Source: Planctomycetota bacterium (GTDB lineage: Bacteria; Planctomycetota; Phycisphaerae; UBA1845; UTPLA1). Taken from it: a DNA stretch of 64,000 nt. The stretch covers positions 23,748 to 87,747 of the forward strand of contig JAATGM010000035.1 in NCBI GenBank assembly GCA_015654675.1, in the 5' to 3' direction. A program made the translations under genes and the position numbers. The notes under the pieces were generated by a model. It was not told the origin of the DNA and searched no databases. It worked only from the letters and a program-made list of their open reading frames with translations. Below are positions 27,258 through 34,999 of this stretch, in pieces; the first letter of the stretch is position 1; each line of letters begins with the position of its first letter.

Positions 27258-27276
27258 ACGGGCATTTTGCCCGTGA
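27258..27276. terminator. Hairpin between convergent uvrC and DUF4279 genes
   Basis: CACGGGCA / TGCCCGTG with a TTT loop. It lies between converging genes but has no T-tract on either side, so termination is uncertain. Confidence 0.3.
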
Positions 27277-27344
27277 TTGGACATTCAGAAAGCCGTCGCG
27301 CCCAAATCAAAGCCCCAACCGAAGGGCGCGAAAATCCAATGCCT

Positions 27345-27776
27345 TCAGTCGTTTTCATCAGCGTGGGAGTAAATGTCAAAATGCAGGTCAATCCCGCGCT
27401 CGGCCAGCATCGAAGCAGTGAGTGCGCTAACTGAATCCCCTTGATTGAACGACGTTACAAACAGGCCCATGAAAATGTCCGGCTTAAATTGAGCCAGCGA
27501 TTGCCATGTGGTGCGATCCTGTGACACACGCGGCAATAGTGCTGTCACGTGTTCATCAATGGTCGCCGTCTCTGGTGCGCCCGACCCTAGGCCCCAGAAA
27601 CTCACTCGCCTCGAACCTCGGCCATCCTTCGTAACCGGATCACCCTTGCGGTATTTCATGGTGGGCGCGCAGCCGAGTACGCGACTAATCTGATCAGGAT
27701 CAAGTTCCTCGCCAGCCAGCCGGAGACTCGCTTTTGTTCGGCCGATCTTACCCATACATTCCGTCCGGCCGCTCAC
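27345..27776 (-). CDS. DUF4279 domain protein
   Basis: The 143-residue protein fits DUF4279: KASLRLAGEELDPDQISRVLG, PTMKYRKGDPV, a central FWGLGS and the closing HFDIYSHADEND. The family is small, soluble and of unknown function, often found near mobile or immunity-type genes. Start uncertain: the ATG at 27752 (MGKIGRTKAS) is an alternative. Its base composition is less skewed than that of its neighbours, so recent acquisition is possible. Confidence 0.7.
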   Translation of the reverse strand: MSGRTECMGKIGRTKASLRLAGEELDPDQISRVLGCAPTMKYRKGDPVTKDGRGSRRVSFWGLGSGAPETATIDEHVTALLPRVSQDRTTWQSLAQFKPDIFMGLFVTSFNQGDSVSALTASMLAERGIDLHFDIYSHADEND

Positions 27777-27972
27777 CCTGCGCAGGAAGCCACTCGGTCT
27801 TTCGAGCGAGGCTTTTCGGCAACCAATCGAACCCTCCAGAACTTTCCGTCACGCCAAAGAGTTTACCCGATTCCCCGTCGCCCCAGATGGGCTACCTCCA
27901 ATGCGATGCGAATGATGTCTGCGGCCTTGCGACAATTCGCCGCGTACCATACAGCTGTCGCAAAGGTACGAA

Positions 27973-29634
27973 ATGTCGCAACCACCAGTGTCCATCACGC
28001 CCGCCCCTCTCCCGACTCCACAATCACCCCTCGCCCGCATCACAACCTGGACCCTCTGCCTCACCGCGTTCACCGCATTGCTCGCCTGGTCCTACCAATC
28101 CGCCAAACCAACCTTCCTCCGCGCCGAATCCGGCGAATACCTTGTCGTCGCCGCCTCAGACCCCCAAACCATCAAATGGTTCCTCACCGAACGCCTCAAA
28201 CACCCCATCGCCGGCCATTACACGCCGCTCGCATTTGCGACCGAACTGCTCTTCGCCAAAGCGTTCGGCCCCACCGGCCACCTATGGCACGCCCGCCAGG
28301 TCTTCCTCCTCGCCATCCTCGCAACCGCCCTCCTCCGCCTCGCCATCACCTTCACAAGAACATGTGTCGCCGACGCAAAATCCCGCTGGCTGATCAGCAT
28401 CACCTTCGCCCTGCTCATCGTCATGCAGCCCTACTTCGCCGATTTTGTCTCCTGGCCCTACATGGGAATCCAGTTCGTCTGGATGATCCTGACCGTCCTC
28501 GCCGCCACCTCGCTCCTCCGCACGGCCGCGCGCGACTCCATCACCCTCAGCGCCATCATCTGCCCGATCCTGCTTTCCTACGCGGCCCTTCACACCCTCG
28601 GCCTCGGCCTCGCCACCGCCGCCGCAACCCTCATCGCCCTCGCAGCGATCTGTTATGTCCGCCGCGATCAGCTCGCCTTCGCGCATCGCCCCGCCCGCGC
28701 CTGCCTGATCATCGCCATCCTGCTGCTCGCGATCCTCCTCCACGCCGCGATGATGACGCGCGGCGACAACCCCGCCCCAACCGACCCGACCGTACCTCCG
28801 CCGTCGCTGAAAGCCCTCGTTGCAATCTACGGCGGCCTGATCATCGCCGCCCTGCACGCCGGCTTCCGAAGCGTCTGGGCCCCCGACGCGTACTTCTGGC
28901 CAAACGGCGGGGCCGTCCGCTTCGATTGCATCTACGGTTTCGCGACCATCGCCCTCGCTTCGTTCGCGGTTCTGCTCATGTTCAAACGTGCAAACCGCAC
29001 CCGCTCACCCGCCGACCGCGCCCGCGCCGCCCTCTTCACCTTCGCCCTCGTCGCACTCCTCGCCCTCGCCGCCATGATCTGCCTGCGCCTGCGCGCCGAA
29101 CCGCAAAACCCCGGCCTCGCCGCCAACTTCCTCATCGGCGCCCGCTATCTCCTCCCGCTCAACCTGTTCTGCGCTGCCGGCGCCCTCTCCCTCATCGCCG
29201 TAGCCGGACGCATCGACCGCCGCGCCGTCTGGATCACCTGCGGCGTCATCGCGTTCGCTGCTGTCGCCAGCCAGAAGATCTACATGCAGCGCGTCATGCC
29301 AAATTTGTGGCCCCGCAGCCAGGTCTCGCACGACGCATGTTGGCAATTACTGCTGAAAGGTGTGCAGGAATCCCAGCAGGCGAATCTCCCAATCCTCGAT
29401 CTGCCCGACGCCGCGCTGGCCGACGAGTTCGCCAAAACCATGCGCGTATTCGAACCGCTCATTCTGAAGGAACTCGGCCTCCCCCGATCGCAAACACTAC
29501 GCTGGGCCCGCCCCGACGAGCTTTCCCCCGCCGACCTGCAGCGCTACTTCACTAGCTGCCCCTCCATGAAATCCTTTGCCGCGGCAACCGAGAATCAGAA
29601 GTTCCTCACCGCCACCAGTCCGCCCAACCCCTGA
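27973..29634 (+). CDS. Hypothetical polytopic membrane protein
   Basis: 553 residues with roughly ten hydrophobic helices, for example ITTWTLCLTAFTALLAW, WLISITFALLIVMQPYF, ACLIIAILLLAILLHAAM and ALFTFALVALLALAAMICL. A short soluble N-terminus and a C-terminal soluble domain of about 100 residues follow the last helix. An early acidic loop after helix 1 (FLRAESGEYLVVA) and the overall plan resemble GT-C glycosyltransferase-like or O-antigen-ligase-like proteins, but no diagnostic motif is clear. Stands alone. Function unknown. Confidence 0.65.
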   Translation: MSQPPVSITPAPLPTPQSPLARITTWTLCLTAFTALLAWSYQSAKPTFLRAESGEYLVVAASDPQTIKWFLTERLKHPIAGHYTPLAFATELLFAKAFGPTGHLWHARQVFLLAILATALLRLAITFTRTCVADAKSRWLISITFALLIVMQPYFADFVSWPYMGIQFVWMILTVLAATSLLRTAARDSITLSAIICPILLSYAALHTLGLGLATAAATLIALAAICYVRRDQLAFAHRPARACLIIAILLLAILLHAAMMTRGDNPAPTDPTVPPPSLKALVAIYGGLIIAALHAGFRSVWAPDAYFWPNGGAVRFDCIYGFATIALASFAVLLMFKRANRTRSPADRARAALFTFALVALLALAAMICLRLRAEPQNPGLAANFLIGARYLLPLNLFCAAGALSLIAVAGRIDRRAVWITCGVIAFAAVASQKIYMQRVMPNLWPRSQVSHDACWQLLLKGVQESQQANLPILDLPDAALADEFAKTMRVFEPLILKELGLPRSQTLRWARPDELSPADLQRYFTSCPSMKSFAAATENQKFLTATSPPNP

Positions 29635-29671
29635 TAACAACCATCACGCACCCAACCCTTCGCTTCCCCTC

Positions 29672-29709
29672 AACAAACAAAACGGACCGCGGCGTCTCCA
29701 CCGCGGCCC
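29672..29709 (-). terminator. Rho-independent terminator of the PepSY-like gene
   Basis: On the minus strand GGGCCGCGG and CCGCGGTCC form a nine-base stem (one G-U pair) around an eight-base loop. It is followed by GTTTTGTTTGTT. Lies just after the stop of the gene at 29741. Confidence 0.75.
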
Positions 29710-29740
29710 GCGTCAGCATTTCAATTTCGAACCAGTAGAC

Positions 29741-30262
29741 CTACTGCTTCACCAACGGCTTCACCTCCGTCTTGATCGTCCGCCCCGTCGGCGAAACGAC
29801 CAGCTTGTGCCGCTGATCCCCCTGCTTGTACTTCGCCTTGTAATGCACCTCGGTCACCTTCTCATACTGCAACTCATTGCTGCCGGCAGCCGCCTTCGCG
29901 GTCGCCGCCACGGCCGCCGGAACCGCGTCCGCCGTGACAACCTCTTCCATCTCGACCACGTCGCCCTGCGCCGTCACCAGCACTTCCATCTTGCCGTTGG
30001 CGCCCTTCCACTGACCCTCGTAAAAAGTCTCCCCGTTCTCCATTTCCTCCTCATACTTCGCAATCTGCGCCCCGCCCGCCATTCGCTTGATCGCCGCCAC
30101 GGCGCCGGCCGGAACCTCCGATTCCTTCACCACGCGCTCATGCTCCGCACCGGCCGGCTGGCCCGACGGGTTCGCGCTCGTCTTCGCCTGCAATCCGGTC
30201 AGCAGCAAAACAGCGCCGACTGCCACCAGCGCCGTGGCGATAATCCGACAATTCTTCGTCAT
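29741..30262 (-). CDS. Exported PepSY-like protein
   Basis: From the ATG at 30262, which has AGAGGAG in front, the 173-residue product begins with a membrane/signal segment (IIATALVAVGAVLLLTGLQA). Two related halves follow, each starting with a VPA.V motif: VPAGAVAAIKRMAGGAQIAKYEEE and VPAAVAATAKAAAGSNELQYEKV (shown in part). Each continues with alternating strands, as in putative PepSY-like (PF11396-type) domains. Such domains are periplasmic or surface-located and possibly inhibitory to proteases. The role here is unknown. Monocistronic with its own terminator. Confidence 0.65.
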   Translation of the reverse strand: MTKNCRIIATALVAVGAVLLLTGLQAKTSANPSGQPAGAEHERVVKESEVPAGAVAAIKRMAGGAQIAKYEEEMENGETFYEGQWKGANGKMEVLVTAQGDVVEMEEVVTADAVPAAVAATAKAAAGSNELQYEKVTEVHYKAKYKQGDQRHKLVVSPTGRTIKTEVKPLVKQ

Positions 30263-30430
30263 GAAATGATCTCCTCTATCGAATTTGTTGCGACCGCATT
30301 CCCTCACATGAGGCGATTTCTCTCGATGCGGCTCTACGATTTGATTGTGGGTTCGTGCATGGCCAGCGACAACGCAAAACTGAATGAATAACCCGTCATA
30401 TGCCCCAGTCGCCCCGCGCGAATTGTTTTA

Positions 30431-30439
30431 TGTTAGAAT
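30431..30439 (+). promoter_or_regulatory. Extended -10 box TGTTAGAAT
   Basis: TGnTAGAAT followed by ACA, the same nonamer TAGAATACA as before uvrC and the Minf_1886 gene. If used, it would give ricT a leader of about 350 bases. Confidence 0.3.
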
Positions 30440-30594
30440 ACAAGTGCTCGTCAGATGCCTCGCCGCACGGTGAGTCTCTGATGGGCAGGGGGCGGCTGTT
30501 GAGTGTGCCAGTCGCCCCCGCTTTTTTCCTCACTTCAATCCGCTGTACGAAACCCAGTTCCCTTCTCTCTCCGCCTGCTTTGTGCAGTAGTCCC

Positions 30595-30642
30595 CTTCGT
30601 GCCTTCGTCCCTTCGTGCCTTCGTGCCTTCGTGCCTTCGTGC
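30595..30642. repeat. Six tandem copies of an eight-base unit (CTTCGTGC)
   Basis: Units 30595-30642 in register; the second unit is CTTCGTCC, the others identical. On the minus strand it would encode a HEGTKARR-type peptide repeat that is a known artefact of such microsatellites in many bacteria. Confidence 0.85.
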
Positions 30643-30678
30643 CTAACCATATACGTGCCCCCGCCCCTCCCCCCGGGT

Positions 30679-30684
30679 TATAAT
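30679..30684 (+). promoter_or_regulatory. Perfect TATAAT -10 box before ricT
   Basis: GGGTTATAAT lies 110 bases before the ricT start. No good -35 is visible 17 bases upstream. Confidence 0.4.
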
Positions 30685-30794
30685 GCCCATGCGGCCAGCG
30701 ATTTCGCCGAGCCGCCTGATACGTCGCCGCGATCCGCCTGCGAGCGGCTCGTGTGTGCGACGGTTTTCATATACCCGGATGTGAGCAATGCAAC

Positions 30795-32054
30795 ATGGTC
30801 TCAAACAGATACGAACTGCCGCAGGTGCCCCCCAAGAGCGGCGGCGGAGGATGTGATCCGAACTCCCGCTGCGGAAACGGCTTGGAGAAAATCTATCCCA
30901 CCTGCGCCGTCCGTTACGGTTACATGCGCTTCATCGGCGAGTTCTCCTACGCCCCCGGCGTGCTCTTCGGTTGCCAGAACAAGGTCGTCGTCCAGACCGA
31001 CCGCGGCACCGAAATCGGCGAGCAGGTCAGTCTCACCTGCACCGGCTGCGAAAAGAGCGTCAACCGCGACCAGATGCGCGCCTATGCCAAAAACTCAGGC
31101 ACCGACTTCTTCCGCCTGAAGAATGGCCGCATCCTCCGCGTCGCCACCCCCTCCGACCTCCTCGAAGACCGCAAGCTCCACGAAGAAGGCGACGAAAAGC
31201 TCGACTTCGCCCGCCAGCTCGTCCGCGAGCGAAAAGTCCCCATGAAGCTCGTCACCTGCGAGCAGCTCTTCGGCGGCGAGCGCGTCGTCTTCTACTTCAT
31301 GGCCGACGATCGCATCGACTTCCGCGATCTCGTTCGCGACCTGGCACACGAATACCACACCCGCATCGACATGCGCCAGATCGGCCACCGCGACGAGGCC
31401 CGCCTCGTCGCCGATTTCGAAATCTGCGGTCGCGAGTGCTGCTGCAAGAACTTCCTCAAGACCCTCCGCCCCGTCAGCATGCAAATGGCCAAGCTGCAGA
31501 AATCGACTCTCGACCCCTCCAAGGTCTCCGGCCGCTGCGGTCGCCTCCGCTGCTGCCTCCGCTACGAGCATGAAGGTTACGAAGAATTAACCAGAAAGCT
31601 CCCGCGCGTCGGCTCGCGCGTCCGCGTAACCGACGGCCCGGCTACCGTCGTCGATCGCCAGATTCTCACCCAACTCGTCATGCTCGAATTCGATAGCGGA
31701 AAGCGAATGACCTTTCCCCTCGAGGATCTGCTCGAACGCGATCTCCCCAAGCCGCCACCACTGCAACCCCAACAGCCGCAACAACCCAACCCAGGTCCGA
31801 GTAACACAAACCAAGCGGCCGGTAACCAGCAGGGCGGCGGACGCGGTCCCAATCGTGGCCGCCCGCAAGGCCGAGGCCGCCAGCAAGGACCGCAACAACC
31901 CGGCCCGCGCCCCGAGGGCCGCCCGCAACAGCCGCGCCGCCAAGATCGACCACCCGCGCCAGATAGCGGACCTCCGCAGGCGCAGCCGCCAACTTCTAAC
32001 GATTTACCGCGCGATGTCAGTGATTCGGGTGATGCATCGCAAAACGAAAATTGA
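30795..32054 (+). CDS. ricT: RicT (YaaT)-like PSP1 domain protein with Gln/Pro/Gly/Arg-rich tail
   Basis: About 300 residues form the PSP1/RicT domain, rich in conserved cysteines. In it FEICGRECCCKNFL, VSMQMAKLQ and SGRCGRLRCCLRYEHEGYE are diagnostic. In Bacillus RicT works with RicA and RicF as an Fe-S complex that controls RNase Y mRNA maturation; the cysteines here could hold such clusters. No partner is nearby. The last 110 residues are low complexity (Q, P, N, G and RG repeats), as in RNA-binding tails. An in-frame start at 30753 is possible but adds a Cys-rich 14-mer without support. The Minf_1886 gene follows. Confidence 0.85.
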   Translation: MVSNRYELPQVPPKSGGGGCDPNSRCGNGLEKIYPTCAVRYGYMRFIGEFSYAPGVLFGCQNKVVVQTDRGTEIGEQVSLTCTGCEKSVNRDQMRAYAKNSGTDFFRLKNGRILRVATPSDLLEDRKLHEEGDEKLDFARQLVRERKVPMKLVTCEQLFGGERVVFYFMADDRIDFRDLVRDLAHEYHTRIDMRQIGHRDEARLVADFEICGRECCCKNFLKTLRPVSMQMAKLQKSTLDPSKVSGRCGRLRCCLRYEHEGYEELTRKLPRVGSRVRVTDGPATVVDRQILTQLVMLEFDSGKRMTFPLEDLLERDLPKPPPLQPQQPQQPNPGPSNTNQAAGNQQGGGRGPNRGRPQGRGRQQGPQQPGPRPEGRPQQPRRQDRPPAPDSGPPQAQPPTSNDLPRDVSDSGDASQNEN

Positions 32055-32063
32055 TAGAATACA
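32055..32063 (+). promoter_or_regulatory. TAGAATACA box before the Minf_1886 gene
   Basis: A -10-like TAGAAT directly follows the ricT stop. Predicted leader is about 32 bases. Confidence 0.35.
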
Positions 32064-32098
32064 TTCTTGAACCGCGTTCTTGAGGCGCGTAGAGAATC

Positions 32099-32641
32099 AT
32101 GGCGTCAACCGCACCACCAACAACACCCATCAGTCAGAGCGACCGGAACTTTCCGCCGGGCGCCGTCGAGTTTTTGTTCGAAGGTCTTTCCTACACCGCC
32201 GAAAAAACTCACGGACCCACGCCCGAGGGCTGGCGCGACGTCGCAACCTGGCTCCAGGCCAACGAGCACGACCTCACCGACGTCCCCGGACTTCTCAGCG
32301 CGAAAAAGCTCCCTTCCGGAATCGCGAAAATCATCTTTCAGCTCGGCGGCCCGCAGGCCTTCGACCGCCACGTCTCGGGTGAGCAACTCTGCTGGGGCCT
32401 GCGCGACCTCGCCGTCGAACGCTGGGGCATGTTGGCCGCCACCGTCCTGCGAAGCTGGAACATCCGCCGCACGCGCGACATCGGTCAGCTCGTCTTCAGT
32501 CTCATCGCGGCTGGCCGCCTCCAGAAACAGCCCACCGATCGCATCGAGGAGTTCGAGGCCGTCTTCGATTTCCGCGACGCGTTCGGCCACTACCGCATCG
32601 ATCTCACCGCCGAGCCGGCCCCCGCCGCCGAGGAGTCCTGA
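32099..32641 (+). CDS. Minf_1886 family conserved protein
   Basis: 180 residues. The block HVSGEQLCWGLRDLAVERWG, followed by WNIRRTRDIGQLVFSLIAAG and FDFRDAF, is the hallmark of the Minf_1886 family, known mainly from Planctomycetes and Verrucomicrobia. The N-terminus (AVEFLFEGLSYTAEK) fits as well. All-helical, cytoplasmic, function unknown. The gene is followed at once by a small membrane protein gene. Confidence 0.85.
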   Translation: MASTAPPTTPISQSDRNFPPGAVEFLFEGLSYTAEKTHGPTPEGWRDVATWLQANEHDLTDVPGLLSAKKLPSGIAKIIFQLGGPQAFDRHVSGEQLCWGLRDLAVERWGMLAATVLRSWNIRRTRDIGQLVFSLIAAGRLQKQPTDRIEEFEAVFDFRDAFGHYRIDLTAEPAPAAEES

Positions 32642-32642
32642 A

Positions 32643-32810
32643 GTGGTCGATCCAGCTCACCAACTCCCCGCCGATGACCACGCCTGGGAAACCGCCGACG
32701 CCCCAAAAATCTCCACCACCCGAATGATGCTCACGCTCAGCGTCTTCGTCCTCTGGCTCGCATTTCTCGCCTGGATGTCCGCCCGCCGCTGGTTCGGATC
32801 GCTCCTCTAA
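32643..32810 (+). CDS. Small single-pass membrane protein
   Basis: A 55-residue frame starts with GTG one base after the Minf_1886 stop. The N-terminal half is polar and acidic; a helix of about 20 residues (MLTLSVFVLWLAFLAWM) and a short basic end follow. The tight spacing, sensible membrane topology and C-rich codon use support it as a real gene. Function unknown. Confidence 0.6.
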   Translation: MVDPAHQLPADDHAWETADAPKISTTRMMLTLSVFVLWLAFLAWMSARRWFGSLL

Positions 32811-32829
32811 CGTAACCTCTCCGATCGTC

Positions 32830-34494
32830 ATGCGCGAATCGGAGTCGTTCGAATCAAATCTCGCCGCCCTTCGAAGACAAGATCTAGCGCTCGCCCAATT
32901 GCTCGAATCCGTCCCGCTCCCGCCCGCCGCCAAACCAACCCCGACACGCGACGGCCGCATCTCATTCTCCTGGGGCACTCCTGACGCTCCGCAATGGCTC
33001 GGCGGCACCAGCGTTCCCTCCGCGCGCGCCCGCGGCCTCCTCGACAACTTCCAAGCCGGATCAGGGAACGTGCTCTTCATCGGAATCGGCGCCGGCACGG
33101 AAGCCGCTGAACTCCTCGCGCGCACGCCGCACACCACCGCCCTCTTCGTCATCGAACCCGACCCGGCCGCAGTTGTCATGGTGCTCCGCGTCGTCGACCT
33201 CTCCGCCGCCCTCGCAGCCCAGCGGCTCGTCCTGATGGTTGGCGAAGATGGCTGGTCCCGCCTGCAGCAATTCCTGACCGCTAACCCCGGCTTCCTCGCC
33301 CCGCAGCGAGTTCTGGCCTGGCCATGGCTCACGCGTGACGCACAACACGATGTCGCATCCCGACTCACAACCCTGGCCGCCAACATCAGCGCAGCCCGAG
33401 AGACGCCCGCTCAGCGTAACACCGCGTCAGCACCACGCACCGGCCAGGCGATCGCCATCGTCTCCCTCTCGCCCGATCCGCAGGACTCGCATCTCGCCGC
33501 CGGTATTGCATGGGGCGTCGAGCAGCTCGCGCGCTCCGCCAAAATCTTTTGCGCAGACGCACCGGCCAGAATGCACCCCGCAGCACTTACTCAATTTCTG
33601 TCAGACCCCGCCCTCGCCGAAGCCATTTTCCTCAACGCCACCGCCGCCGACCTGGCCCAGTTCACGCCCGCGCCGCTGCCCGTACGAACGTGGCTAACGC
33701 CCAACTTCCCCGTCGCGGCCGACTTCGCCGCTCGCGTCGGCGACCATGCCTCGATCATCGTCTCGACCTCTGCGCAACAAGACATGCTGATAAGCGCCGG
33801 CGTCAGCCCTCGCCAGATCACCCTCGCCCCACCCGCTGCACACCCCACCCCGACAACTCGGCGCAAGCCGCTGTTGGTGCTCGCCCCCAACGCCGACGAC
33901 CGCCCCGAGAGTTCCGGCCTCCACCTCACCACCCACCTGGCACTCTGGAACGCCGCGCGCCAAATCATCGCGCAGCAAGCGGAACAATTGTGGGCCGACG
34001 ACATCCCTGCCGCCTTCGCTCAAGCCGAAAAAAATAGTTCCGTCCGAATCAGCGACCCGGCCGTTCGCCAGGGCCTGCTCGATCGCGTCCAAAACGCCCT
34101 CGCACCGGCCATCCTTCGAGGTGCTTTTGTCGAGATACTTCGCGCCGCCGAAATTGACTTCGATCTCGTCCCGACCGGCCAGCTCCCCGGTTCCACGACG
34201 GCCTACGCCGCGGTCCTTCAACTCTCTCTCGCCGGCGAGCCAACCTGCGAATTCCTCGACGCCATCGCCAACGGCGCCCAGCCTACCATCCGAACGCGCC
34301 AAGGCCGCCTCCCGCCCGCCATCGCCCCTTACCTGCCAACGGCATGCCTCACGCCAATCGCATCCGCCGACGAATTGATCGCATGCGTGCGCCGCCTCGC
34401 CAACGCCCCCACCCCCGCGGCCGCGCGCGACCACATCCTCAAATATCACACCTGGCGCGAAAGACTCCGCGACGTGCTCAAAAAAACAGCATGA
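32830..34494 (+). CDS. Hypothetical protein with MAF/MptE-like N-terminal fold
   Basis: 554 residues without a firm family. Residues 80-140 form a Rossmann-like unit: NVLFIGIGAGTEAAELL, then TALFVIEPDPAAVVMVLRVVDL and LVLMVGEDG. This recalls the N-terminal part of motility accessory factor / 6-hydroxymethylpterin pyrophosphokinase MptE-like (DUF115) proteins, which act in glycan or pterin transfer. The C-terminal half (from about 340) is alpha/beta and could be a glycosyltransferase-like domain, but no sugar-nucleotide motif is certain. Its 3' end overlaps the convergent gene by 17 bases. Confidence 0.5.
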   Translation: MRESESFESNLAALRRQDLALAQLLESVPLPPAAKPTPTRDGRISFSWGTPDAPQWLGGTSVPSARARGLLDNFQAGSGNVLFIGIGAGTEAAELLARTPHTTALFVIEPDPAAVVMVLRVVDLSAALAAQRLVLMVGEDGWSRLQQFLTANPGFLAPQRVLAWPWLTRDAQHDVASRLTTLAANISAARETPAQRNTASAPRTGQAIAIVSLSPDPQDSHLAAGIAWGVEQLARSAKIFCADAPARMHPAALTQFLSDPALAEAIFLNATAADLAQFTPAPLPVRTWLTPNFPVAADFAARVGDHASIIVSTSAQQDMLISAGVSPRQITLAPPAAHPTPTTRRKPLLVLAPNADDRPESSGLHLTTHLALWNAARQIIAQQAEQLWADDIPAAFAQAEKNSSVRISDPAVRQGLLDRVQNALAPAILRGAFVEILRAAEIDFDLVPTGQLPGSTTAYAAVLQLSLAGEPTCEFLDAIANGAQPTIRTRQGRLPPAIAPYLPTACLTPIASADELIACVRRLANAPTPAAARDHILKYHTWRERLRDVLKKTA

Positions 34495-34990
34495 CCATCC
34501 CGCTCAAGGCGGCAGTCATCAGTCCGGCGCGAAACAGGAATGCCGACCACCCCTGCCCCGAAGCAATCACATAGTCCATCATGTGCTTCAAGAAAAACAG
34601 GTTTACGACCGACACGAGCACGCCGCGCACCACCAACAACGTAAACCCGGGACCCACCCACGGCCCTACAATCCCCGCCGTTAGCGCGATCAACCCCACG
34701 CAGAATTTCACGCGGTCCCAGGCCACCGCCCGCACATCGTCGATCTCGCTAGTCGGAACAATCGTCACGTTCCGGCCCGCCGCGATCGAAAACCCCGTCC
34801 CGCACTCCGGACAACGCCGCGACAACAACCCGGTCAGGTTGTAGCCGCATGCCGTGCAGGTGCGCACCGGGACCGCCGGCACCGGAATCGCCGCCGGATC
34901 GGACGACTGCGTCGATCGCACGAGTTTCGAATCGAGCTCAACGAGCTCGTACTCATCCTCGGGTTCTTTGTCCGCCCCGTCGGATTTCAT
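34478..34990 (-). CDS. Zinc-ribbon membrane protein
   Basis: 170 residues: an acidic N-terminus, a zinc ribbon CTACGYNLTGLLSRRCPECG at about residues 45-64, then three or four short helices (VKFCVGLIALTAGIVGPWVG; LLVVRGVLVSVVNLFFL; AFLFRAGLMTAALSGMVMLFF). The CxxCGYxLxG ribbon joined to membrane helices is a recurrent planctomycete arrangement and is repeated in the gene at 36.6 kb. It lies nine bases after the UbiD-family gene. Function unknown. Confidence 0.75.
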   Translation of the reverse strand: MKSDGADKEPEDEYELVELDSKLVRSTQSSDPAAIPVPAVPVRTCTACGYNLTGLLSRRCPECGTGFSIAAGRNVTIVPTSEIDDVRAVAWDRVKFCVGLIALTAGIVGPWVGPGFTLLVVRGVLVSVVNLFFLKHMMDYVIASGQGWSAFLFRAGLMTAALSGMVMLFF

Positions 34991-34999
34991 AACGCCCCA

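Larger units (their letters stand above)
30263..30794. other. 532-base intergenic region with microsatellite and promoter-like boxes
   Basis: No gene supported. It holds the PepSY-gene upstream region, an extended -10 box (TGTTAGAAT, 30431-30439), an eight-base tandem repeat (30595-30642) and a perfect TATAAT (30679-30684). Short open frames here are produced by the repeat. Confidence 0.5.

Noticed and set aside
30396..30650. Minus-strand frame with HEGTKARR repeats
   Set aside because: Product of an eight-base microsatellite; a known artefact, not a gene.
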